A stretch of DNA of 7,568 nucleotides, taken from NCBI GenBank assembly GCA_025774735.1, contig JALGZU010000291.1, forward strand, positions 1 to 7,568, read 5' to 3'. Numbering within the stretch: the first letter of the stretch is position 1; the number at the start of each line of letters is the position of its first letter. The translations under genes were made by a program, and so were the position numbers. Shown piece by piece: positions 1-5,765 of the stretch. The notes beneath the pieces were generated by a model, which worked only from the letters and a program-made list of their open reading frames with translations, ran no database searches and had not been told where the DNA came from. The stretch comes from a candidate division LCP-89 bacterium (GTDB taxonomy: Bacteria; Electryoneota; B3-LCP).

Positions 1-998
1 TCGCAGTATTTGAAGCGTACTCCGGGATAGTACGGCGTCACGTTGCGCAGCAGCTCGCGCACGTACTCAACATTCTTGCCGATGTCTCGGAAATCATGGT
101 CGGTGAAAGCCAGCAGGGTCGGTCCCAAATTCTGAGCCCGTTCGAAGGCTTTGCGTACTTCGGCTTCATCCAGCAGGCGCAGCCGGGTGCCCACGTTCAG
201 GCAGCGGGCGATGAAGCGCCGGCAATTTCCTGCAACCTGGTAATCGTCGTGGCAGGGATTGTAGATCGACCAGTCCTTCACGGCCCGGCGCCAGTCGCCG
301 AATCGGCCGTCGGCTAAATCGCTGTCCCGCACGTCTTCGTCCACCGCCTGGTTGGAGAGGTCGTAGGGAATCCACTGCTCCAGCAGCCAGTGACTGTCAG
401 GCCGCTCCGTGTGAAAACCCGCCCGGTTAACCGATGGAAACCAGTCGCGCTCGATCACCCGCCTGGTGAGGATGTCGAAAAAGTTCCCGTCGCGCAGGTA
501 AAACGTCGCCGACTGGTGAGACCGCCCCGACGGATGTACTGGATGAAAATGCCAGTGTAGCCCGTCCTCTGCCCCCGTCTCTGCGATGAAGCGCCGGTAA
601 TAATCGAAAATTTTATGGTATCCCAGGGACTTGCGCCTCGGATTTTCACTGTAGCCGATATGATCCACGCAGTGCCAGTTGTAAATCCAGCCGCCCCCGA
701 AACTGTCCGGCATCTCGGCACGGAAACCCTCTGACCCGATCCGTTCCAGCATGGCGTCGATTTTGACCCAGTTGTTGTTGTACTCGAGTAACCGGGGTGC
801 TACCACCCGAGCCACCGCCTCCGTTTGCCCCCCCAGATCGATCTCGCAGGCCTGAAGCTTCCGCAGGGTTTCCCCGGATGGTCTCAATTTGATGCCGAAA
901 ATCTGCCAGATTCGCTCGAAGGTCGCCCGCAGGCTTTCGTAGAGAGGTCCCTCCGCATCTACGCAGTGAACGATATAGACGATTGGTTCAGTGTTCAT
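1..998 (-). CDS. NodB-like polysaccharide deacetylase-type protein (3' end cut off by window edge)
   Basis: An open frame of 332 codons starts at ATG 998-996 and runs off the left edge without a stop. I do not recognise a named family with certainty. What is visible fits a NodB/polysaccharide-deacetylase fold: an N-terminal beta strand ending in HCVDAEG (11-17), giving a candidate metal or catalytic Asp14; an HxxxH pair, H148-W-H-F-H152, followed by PVHPSG; RAG at 192-194 followed by a stretch that includes WLLEQW and YDLSN, resembling the third deacetylase motif; and FTDHDFRD (298-305) near the end. There is no signal peptide or membrane segment, so a cytoplasmic enzyme acting on a sugar precursor is plausible. 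The start lies 1 nt after the neuD stop (TAACATG), so it is almost certainly co-transcribed and probably translationally coupled; no strong Shine-Dalgarno is visible. Deacetylation of a nonulosonic acid or its precursor is inference; a non-catalytic homologue is possible. Confidence 0.72.
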   Translation of the reverse strand, partial: MNTEPIVYIVHCVDAEGPLYESLRATFERIWQIFGIKLRPSGETLRKLQACEIDLGGQTEAVARVVAPRLLEYNNNWVKIDAMLERIGSEGFRAEMPDSFGGGWIYNWHCVDHIGYSENPRRKSLGYHKIFDYYRRFIAETGAEDGLHWHFHPVHPSGRSHQSATFYLRDGNFFDILTRRVIERDWFPSVNRAGFHTERPDSHWLLEQWIPYDLSNQAVDEDVRDSDLADGRFGDWRRAVKDWSIYNPCHDDYQVAGNCRRFIARCLNVGTRLRLLDEAEVRKAFERAQNLGPTLLAFTDHDFRDIGKNVEYVRELLRNVTPYYPGVRFKYC

Positions 999-999
999 G

Positions 1000-1662
1000 T
1001 TAAATCGCTTCGCTGGTCTCTTTCTGGAAAATTCTGGCTGGATTGCCGAAAACGGTCTGGCCGTCCTCCACGGGCTTCACCACCACCGATCCAGCGCCGA
1101 TGACGCAATGCTCCCCGATGACGATGCCCTGCCGCACCACCGATCCGATCCCCACCAGCGTCCCCTTGCCCACCTCGACGCCTCCGGCTAAATGCGCCCC
1201 CGTGGCGATGTGGGCGTGATCGCCGATCCGGCAGTCGTGTTCCACGATGGCGCCGCTGTTTATAATGGCGTTCTCCCCGGTCCAGGCCTCCGCGTTGATG
1301 ATCGCGCCGGCTCCCACCGTGACGCCTCGCTCAACGCTTGCCGTGGGCGATATAATCGCCGCGGAGTGAATCGCATCAACCGGTATCAGCCCCCGCTCGA
1401 CGGCGGTTTCGAAGAGTCGCCGCCGCGGCTGCAGATCTGCCGCTCCGCCCAGACCGATGAAAAAGTGATCCGCGCCTCCCAGCTTCAACTCCTCCATCAG
1501 GCTGTCATCTCCCAGGATCGGAATCCCCAGAATCTGTTCCCCGCGCAGTTCCGGATTCCGGTCAAGTAGTCCTACCGGCTCGTAGCGGCCGCACAGCTTC
1601 AGGATCTCGATTACTACCTTGGCATGGCCGCCGGCTCCCAGACCGATAACGGGTATAGCCAT
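1000..1662 (-). CDS. neuD: NeuD/PglD-family sugar O- or N-acyltransferase
   Basis: This 220-residue protein has the usual NeuD/PglD length and layout. The N-terminal nucleotide-sugar-binding Rossmann-like part opens with PVIGLGAGGHAKVV (4-17). From about residue 100 the C-terminal part is a left-handed beta-helix of hexapeptide repeats (ISPTASVERGVTVGAGA, then IVIGEHCVIGAGSVVVKPV), closing with FGNPARIF (205-212). His142 in IVEHDCRIGDHAHI (139-152) matches the catalytic-base His of PglD and NeuD enzymes. Family members transfer acetyl from acetyl-CoA to sialic acid (NeuD) or to an amino-sugar nucleotide (PglD/LegH type). Next to neuB and neuC, acylation of the nonulosonic acid or its precursor is likely; which position is modified cannot be read from sequence. 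ATG 1662 follows the neuC stop by 1 nt (TGAGATG), with AGGAGAG located inside the neuC end about 10-12 nt upstream. Confidence 0.9.
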   Translation of the reverse strand: MAIPVIGLGAGGHAKVVIEILKLCGRYEPVGLLDRNPELRGEQILGIPILGDDSLMEELKLGGADHFFIGLGGAADLQPRRRLFETAVERGLIPVDAIHSAAIISPTASVERGVTVGAGAIINAEAWTGENAIINSGAIVEHDCRIGDHAHIATGAHLAGGVEVGKGTLVGIGSVVRQGIVIGEHCVIGAGSVVVKPVEDGQTVFGNPARIFQKETSEAI

Positions 1663-1663
1663 C

Positions 1664-2839
1664 TCAGATCAGCTCTCCTGTTTCGACTTCGATGTCGTAA
1701 AATGTCTTCTGAATCAGGGCGGGGGAGAGCTCCGTCTCCCGGAGTACGCGTACAATCCGCTCCGCCGCCTGACCGTCCCCATATGGATTGGCCATCCCCA
1801 CCAACTCCGCCCGAAAGCGCGGGTGAATGGCCGTCTGTATGGCTTCGCTGATCTCATCGCTGGAAGACTCCGCGTCGATCACGTTGCCGCCGCGCAGCCT
1901 CCCCTTTTGCCGGTCGCCGATGTTGACCACCGGGAGTTCGAAAGAAGCCGCTTCGATGATGCCGCTCGATGAATTGCCCACCATCGCAGCCGCGTAATTC
2001 ATTAAGGAATAGTAACCCCGCAATCCCAGAGTCGGCGCGCAGATGCAATTTGAGTGCGTCGAGGCATACTTCTCGATTGCCTCGATGATGACCCGCCCCC
2101 CCGTATCCGCATTGGGATAGGTGAAGACCACCGGCATAGATGTCCTCTCGATCGCCTCGAGTAGCTCCCCGATGTAAAGGTCCGTCTTCTCGTACTGCAG
2201 AGTCACCGGGTGGAAGGTCACCAGCAGTGGCGCAGTCTCCAGGGATAGGCCCAGCCGCCCCTGAAGTTCTTTTCTCGAATACAATTTCATCGCCGCGATG
2301 GTGTCCAACGCCGGCGCTCCGCTGATGGTGACGCGCCCGGGTTCCTCGCCCAGTTGAATCACCCTGCGCCGTGCTTCCTCAGTAGCCACCATATGCAGGT
2401 GGCTCAACTTGGTAATCGAGTGCCGGAAGGCGTCGTCCATCGCACCTTCCGTCCTCTCTCCGCCGTGGATGTGAACCAGCGGGATATTGAACGGCTGAGC
2501 CGCAAGGACACCTGCAACCATCTCGAACCGGTCCCCCAGTACCACCAGCAGGTCCGGCCGGAAGCGGGCGTAACTCTGAGCGAAACCGATAACCCCTAAT
2601 CCCATCGATTTGGAGATGCCCTCCGGAGAATCCGAACAGAGCGACAATTCCACCCGGTCGCCGATCTCGAAGCCGTCCTCCTCGATATAACGGTAAGTCA
2701 ACCCGAACTCCGGCGAGAGATGCATCCCCGCAACGATCAGGTGCAGGTGCAGGCCGGCATCCGCCTCGATCTTCTTCAGGATCGGGTGGTAGAGGCTGTA
2801 ATCCGACCGCCCCACCGTGACCACTCCGATATGTCTCAT
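1664..2839 (-). CDS. neuC: NeuC/LegG-type hydrolysing NDP-N-acetylglucosamine 2-epimerase
   Basis: This 391-residue protein is full length for the hydrolysing UDP-GlcNAc 2-epimerase family (GT-B fold). It should convert an NDP-N-acetylhexosamine to the free ManNAc-type sugar plus NDP, the step before NeuB. Motifs in order: TVGRSDYS (8-15), GMHLSPEFG (38-46), LGDRFEM (101-107), HIHGGERTEG (123-132), RHSITKLSHLH (139-149), FHPVTLQ (209-215), YPNADTGG (241-248), GNSSSGIIEA (288-297) and IGDRQKGRLRGG (307-318), with KTFYDIE near the C terminus. These match NeuC strongly. The RSDYS and MHLSPEFG segments also resemble LegG, which acts on a 2,4-diacetamido-trideoxy sugar nucleotide, so the substrate is unresolved. 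The gene starts inside the neuB stop through an ATGA overlap (2839-2836), and GGAGA lies 7 nt upstream of ATG, which suggests translational coupling and near-equal expression with neuB. Confidence 0.94.
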   Translation of the reverse strand: MRHIGVVTVGRSDYSLYHPILKKIEADAGLHLHLIVAGMHLSPEFGLTYRYIEEDGFEIGDRVELSLCSDSPEGISKSMGLGVIGFAQSYARFRPDLLVVLGDRFEMVAGVLAAQPFNIPLVHIHGGERTEGAMDDAFRHSITKLSHLHMVATEEARRRVIQLGEEPGRVTISGAPALDTIAAMKLYSRKELQGRLGLSLETAPLLVTFHPVTLQYEKTDLYIGELLEAIERTSMPVVFTYPNADTGGRVIIEAIEKYASTHSNCICAPTLGLRGYYSLMNYAAAMVGNSSSGIIEAASFELPVVNIGDRQKGRLRGGNVIDAESSSDEISEAIQTAIHPRFRAELVGMANPYGDGQAAERIVRVLRETELSPALIQKTFYDIEVETGELI

Positions 2840-3861
2840 ACCAGCATCTCCGTCGTCAGAAGTGTATCCTCTTCGATCTCCTCTTTGACCCGGCGTCCCA
2901 CCAGGCTCGAGAGCTTGGCGGGCGGGATGCCGGTGCCTGGCCTCTTGATGGCAATCATACTCTCCGTCAGAACAGCTCCAGCGAGGATGCGCCGGTTCGC
3001 CACCAGGCTCTTGCGCGCCGCCCGCTGCGTGTTTAATTCGCTGGGAGCCGGCCGCTTGATCGCCGATCCCATCGCCGACTCCACGGTGCGAATGCCCTGC
3101 ACCAGCGTCTCAAGTTCGTCGGGTTCCAGGGATGCGCTGTGGTCAGGGCCCTGCATGGATCGATCCAGGGTAAGGTGCTTCTCGATAACGCAGGCGCCCA
3201 GTGCCGTTGCCGCCAGAGGCACGGTCAAGCCCATTGTGTGATCCGAAAAACCGCACGGCAGGTCAAACGTCTCGGCCATCGTGATCATGGCTCGCAGGTT
3301 GGTATTGGCCGGGTCCGCGGGGTAGTTCGAAACGCACTGAAGCAGTACCATAGCTTCGTTCCCCGCCTCTCGGATAGTCCAGACGGCATCCTGAACTTCA
3401 TTCAGGTACGACATCCCCGTGGACAGGAGGATAGGCCTTCCCTTGCGGGCGATGTGCTCCAGGAAAGGTAAATTCGTGATTTCACCCGATGCAATCTTGA
3501 AAGCTGGAACGTCGATCGCATCCAGAAAATCGGCGCTCTCTTCGTCGAAAGGCGAGGATAGAAAGACGATGCCCGATTTCCGGCAGTGTTCCTTCAACTC
3601 GGAAAAGGTTTCCGGCTCGATCTGCGGTTCTTCGCCGCCGGTGGTCTGCTTCTGGTAATCCGCCTTCTCGGCTCGCGCTGAAGCGATCCGTTCCGCCTTG
3701 AAAGTCTGGAATTTGACCGCGTCAGCACCGGATTTCGCCGCCGCCTCGATCAATTGACGGGCAACCGCGGGATCCCCGTTGTGGTTCACTCCCGCTTCGG
3801 CGATGATAAAACAGCGCTGTCCCGTCCCGATCTGATGTCCTGCGATCTCTACCGTCTTCAT
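2836..3861 (-). CDS. neuB: NeuB-type N-acetylneuraminate/legionaminate synthase
   Basis: This 341-residue protein has the complete NeuB layout: a TIM barrel (about 15-265) followed by a C-terminal SAF/antifreeze-like domain (about 280-341). It should condense phosphoenolpyruvate with a ManNAc-type sugar to form a nine-carbon nonulosonic acid. Visible signatures are AEAGVNHNG (21-29), VKFQTF (49-54), LSSPFDEES (101-109), FKIASGE (121-127), LSTGM (146-150), SNYP (178-181), GFSDHTMG (204-211), IEKHLTLDRSMQGPDHS (226-242) and IKRPGTGI (305-312). From what I recall of Neisseria NeuB, His208 and His229 correspond to the Mn ligands, Glu22, Lys50 and Asp240 to substrate-binding residues, and Arg307 to the SAF-domain Arg that reaches the partner subunit; the spacings between these positions agree. 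No clear Shine-Dalgarno precedes ATG 3861. Neu5Ac versus legionaminic acid cannot be decided here; NeuC as partner argues against pseudaminic acid. Confidence 0.94.
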   Translation of the reverse strand: MKTVEIAGHQIGTGQRCFIIAEAGVNHNGDPAVARQLIEAAAKSGADAVKFQTFKAERIASARAEKADYQKQTTGGEEPQIEPETFSELKEHCRKSGIVFLSSPFDEESADFLDAIDVPAFKIASGEITNLPFLEHIARKGRPILLSTGMSYLNEVQDAVWTIREAGNEAMVLLQCVSNYPADPANTNLRAMITMAETFDLPCGFSDHTMGLTVPLAATALGACVIEKHLTLDRSMQGPDHSASLEPDELETLVQGIRTVESAMGSAIKRPAPSELNTQRAARKSLVANRRILAGAVLTESMIAIKRPGTGIPPAKLSSLVGRRVKEEIEEDTLLTTEMLV

Positions 3862-3886
3862 CGGTTATCGTGAAATTCGATTCAGT

Positions 3887-4885
3887 TCACTCGAGGCATT
3901 CGGGCATGATCGGCTCGTACTGAGCCAGGTTCCCACTGAGCTTGCGGCCTAACAGCTCGTCCAGGTCGTCCGCGGCGATCCCCGGCGCCGCAACTCGCAT
4001 CGCTTCCAGGTCTCCTTCCGCCAGAACCGTTCCTGCTTTCAGGTCACGCAGAGCCACCAGGCTTTTCTTGGCGTAACGGCGGTATTGCTGTTCCGCTGCG
4101 GTGAACGGCCGTGGTCTCGGATCCCCCAGAGCTGCATCGATCTCCCGCACCATAGCCACGAAGCGCCCGAATTCATCCGGGTTCAGAGCCGCCTGGTGGT
4201 CGATCCCCTTTTGGGACCGGTCGTGAGTGATATGTTTCTCGAGAATGTCCACATCCAGCCCCTGAGCCGCTGCTGGGAGCCAGAACGCCGCCGGCGATTC
4301 CGCATCCGAATGATCCTGGTAGCCGACTGGAAGCTCGTACAACCCCTTCAGCTTGGCAAGCATCCCCAGGGTCACGTCCTCCGGAGGCGTGGGGAAGTTC
4401 TGTAGGCCGTACATCAGCCAGATGCCCGCAGTCTTTCGTTCTGATATAGACTGGATGGCAGTGCTGATCTCGTCGAAGCTCGATCCGCCTACACTCAGGT
4501 CGATACGCTTGCCGGTCGCCGCCGCGGCATTCAACAGCGGAGGATTCGACAGGTCGGAGGCGTGAATCTTGTAAGCGTCGACGCCCAGTTCTTCGCAGAA
4601 GGCCAGGGACTCGGGATGGTTCGTCTGAGCCACAATCTCCATCCCGGAGAAGTACTCCCGCGTATAATCGGTCAATCCCTGCCAATCCTGCTTAGTTAAT
4701 TCAATCCGGCGGATGAGATTGTAATCCGGGTGCTGAGGGACCATCGCACGATTCGTCCAGATCTGGAACTGGATGGCGTCTGCCCCGGCCTCCCCGGCCC
4801 CCTTGATAATCTCCCTCGCTAATTTCGGATCGCCTTCGTGTGAACAGGCCATCTCGGCGATGATGGTGGTGCGTTTAATCGACAT
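3887..4885 (-). CDS. Divergent NeuB-family synthase, paralogue of the adjacent neuB
   Basis: This 332-residue protein is the first gene of the operon. It has NeuB architecture: TIM barrel (about 6-255) plus SAF-like domain (about 270-332, opening KKSLVALRDLKAG). Matching landmarks are IIAEMACSHEGD (8-19), AIQFQIW (37-43), YKIHASDLSNPPLL (105-118), LSVGG (130-134), QNFPTP (162-167), GYQDHS (188-193) and LEKHITHDRSQKGIDHQ (215-231). Both putative metal-binding His residues (192 and 218), Glu11 and Asp229 are kept. Compared with the neighbouring NeuB, Lys50 becomes Gln39, Ser125 aligns with Ala109 (Ser110 follows), Ser206 becomes Gln190, SNYP becomes QNFP, and about five residues are inserted between the two His motifs. 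It is probably a 2-keto-3-deoxy-sugar-acid synthase with a different acceptor, or a regulatory or inactive partner; I cannot choose. The stop is 25 nt from the next start. No strong Shine-Dalgarno precedes ATG 4885, only an A-rich stretch. Confidence 0.87.
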   Translation of the reverse strand: MSIKRTTIIAEMACSHEGDPKLAREIIKGAGEAGADAIQFQIWTNRAMVPQHPDYNLIRRIELTKQDWQGLTDYTREYFSGMEIVAQTNHPESLAFCEELGVDAYKIHASDLSNPPLLNAAAATGKRIDLSVGGSSFDEISTAIQSISERKTAGIWLMYGLQNFPTPPEDVTLGMLAKLKGLYELPVGYQDHSDAESPAAFWLPAAAQGLDVDILEKHITHDRSQKGIDHQAALNPDEFGRFVAMVREIDAALGDPRPRPFTAAEQQYRRYAKKSLVALRDLKAGTVLAEGDLEAMRVAAPGIAADDLDELLGRKLSGNLAQYEPIMPECLE

Positions 4886-4962
4886 GATTGCCGGGATTTC
4901 TTTAAGTGATTTTAAACGTATTCGATTTCTTTATCGTATAACTTGTAGTACGAGTGTATCGA

Positions 4963-4991
4963 AATATACCCAGTTCCCCCAATTTTGTCAA
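4963..4991 (-). promoter_or_regulatory. Sigma70-type promoter of the leftward nonulosonic acid operon
   Basis: Reading the minus strand, TTGACA (4991-4986, perfect -35) is followed by a 17-nt spacer and TATATT (4968-4963, five of six -10 bases). Transcription would start near 4956, leaving a leader of about 70 nt before ATG 4885. Position, orientation and optimal spacing make it a strong candidate for driving the whole operon, and its consensus quality suggests substantial basal expression. The spacer carries a run of five G, and no obvious operator palindrome overlaps it. Confidence 0.82.
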
Positions 4992-5063
4992 GAAATATCC
5001 AGAATCATTTGACCTATCCTGGTACTGATGCTGAAGAATTTATCCAGTAGTACTGTAACTTTT

Positions 5064-5126
5064 TGCCGGGATGGATTGCAGGCTCTGCACGGCAGACGGA
5101 TATTTCCTAAACAACCGCAATATCCG
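5064..5126. repeat. Cluster of inverted repeats (potential paired hairpins)
   Basis: Two perfect inverted repeats lie back to back. The first is a nested pair: outer TGCCG (5064-5068) with CGGCA (5090-5094), and inner TGCAG (5077-5081) with CTGCA (5085-5089) around a 3-nt loop. The second is CGGATATT (5097-5104) with AATATCCG (5119-5126), separated by 14 nt. No T-run follows on either strand, so these are not typical intrinsic terminators. They could be a structured RNA, protein-binding sites upstream of the operon promoter, or chance. Confidence 0.4.
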
Positions 5127-5396
5127 CTCCGTTAAGTTCCATCCCCTGAATTGATCCGAAAAACAGCACGACTTGCGCCCGCCCGCATAAACCCTTGGCG
5201 CGCTCGATGCCGCTTGGGAATCGGCTGCTGCCACATAATCAAGCCTGTAAACTCGTTGCAGTCGAGATTCGTCAGCGCTTTTAGTAAGTCCGGAGGTTAC
5301 CATCTGATCGATTCCCGGGGCCTGTTCTGCCGACAGATTGCTGTAAATAGCCGGGAACGCCGCAGAAACTATGTGATAAAATTTATATATTTTTAC

Positions 5397-5477
5397 TTGA
5401 CTTTAAAGAAAAAATTTCTGATCTTTGCATTAGTGACCTTATTACGCGCACCTGTGCTTGTCGCTCAAGAGGGCTAA
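5397..5477 (+). pseudogene. Signal-peptide-like short frame, possible remnant of an exported-protein gene
   Basis: Read from TTG 5397 to the TAA at 5475-5477, this frame gives 26 residues with a signal-peptide shape: a basic n-region (TLKKK), a hydrophobic core (FLIFALVTLL), then RAPVLVAQEG with a cleavage-like VAQ, and an immediate stop. The frame is open further upstream, but that part is Arg-rich and looks non-coding. There is no Shine-Dalgarno. It might be the 5' stump of a decayed secreted-protein gene, a leader peptide, or a coincidence of an AT-rich tract. Confidence 0.2.
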
Positions 5478-5613
5478 CGCATACTTCCTCGAACGGAAAG
5501 TTCAATCACTTACCCGATTCATCTGTTGGTTGTAGGGGGGCTAAACCATACGTAGAATCACCTGTCGACCTGTCCGGTTGAAACCCCTCCATTTCCCTGA
5601 TTTTCCAGAAATT

Positions 5614-5630
5614 ATGACGGCAACCGTCAT
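5614..5630. repeat. Perfect 7-bp inverted repeat with 3-nt centre
   Basis: ATGACGG (5614-5620) is separated by CAA from its reverse complement CCGTCAT (5624-5630). It lies about 135 bp upstream of the receptor start codon. The short symmetric centre suits either a dimeric regulator's operator or a small hairpin in the leader. No matching second copy was found nearby, so the role is unassigned. Confidence 0.35.
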
Positions 5631-5692
5631 CACGTTGTTTAACCCTGATACATTGGACGCGAAAAGTCACTCGCTGCCGGGTGGGTTCTGTC

Positions 5693-5715
5693 TCAGCGCG
5701 CCCTTTACGCGCTGA
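5693..5715. repeat. GC-rich 8-bp hairpin in the receptor leader
   Basis: TCAGCGCG (5693-5700) pairs perfectly with CGCGCTGA (5708-5715) around a 7-nt loop, CCCTTTA. It ends about 50 nt before the receptor start codon and is not followed by a U-run, so it is not a standard terminator. If transcribed it would form a stable hairpin in the 5' leader; an operator is the alternative. Confidence 0.4.
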
Positions 5716-5754
5716 TAACCTCGGCCGCAGGTGTTCCCTACGAACTGTGAGTTA

Positions 5755-5760
5755 GAGGTG
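5755..5760 (+). promoter_or_regulatory. Ribosome-binding site of the TonB-dependent receptor gene
   Basis: GAGGTG (5755-5760) lies just upstream of ATG 5766, with 7 nt between GAGG and the start codon. It is the clearest Shine-Dalgarno beside the neuC one and fixes the start, which in turn produces a clean signal peptide. Confidence 0.75.
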
Positions 5761-5765
5761 GCATC

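Larger units (their letters stand above)
4886..5765. other. Divergent intergenic region without a convincing gene
   Basis: About 880 bp separate the start of the leftward operon from the start of the rightward receptor gene. Base composition is visibly more AT-rich than the flanking genes, especially around 5377-5418. It contains the leftward promoter, the inverted repeats listed separately and a short signal-peptide-like frame. Other short frames on both strands have no recognisable motif, no ribosome-binding site and implausible composition. I found no tRNA, rRNA, insertion-sequence end or known riboswitch core. A rightward -35-like TTGACT at 5397-5402 lacks a credible -10, and an extended -10-like TGATAAAAT at 5374-5382 lacks a -35, so the receptor's promoter is not identified. 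Confidence 0.7.

Noticed and set aside
4173..4685. Alternative minus-strand frame of 170 codons within the divergent synthase gene
   Set aside because: It is a shifted-frame shadow of the NeuB paralogue, Arg/Gly/Ser-rich, with no recognisable motif; the 332-codon frame has continuous family similarity across the interval.
5040..5303. 87-codon minus-strand frame in the intergenic region
   Set aside because: No Shine-Dalgarno, no recognisable motif or hydrophobic pattern, and the frame runs through the inverted repeats upstream of the operon promoter.
5151..5396. Upstream part of a 108-codon plus-strand frame
   Set aside because: Arg/Cys-rich with no motif and no ribosome-binding site; only its last 26 codons look protein-like and those are listed separately as a weak remnant.
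5397..5425. Rightward promoter from TTGACT at 5397
   Set aside because: The hexamer at the proper spacing (around 5420-5425, GATCTT) is a poor -10, and the leader would be over 300 nt long.
5536..5565. GGGGGGCTAAACCATACG, resembling part of the second stem of a cyclic-di-GMP-I riboswitch
   Set aside because: The conserved GCAAACC and ACGCAAAGCC core elements that should lie upstream are absent and the paired GGTAG segment is not seen, so the likeness is superficial.
5693..5715. Intrinsic terminator
   Set aside because: The stem is good, but no T-run follows on either strand and no gene ends nearby.
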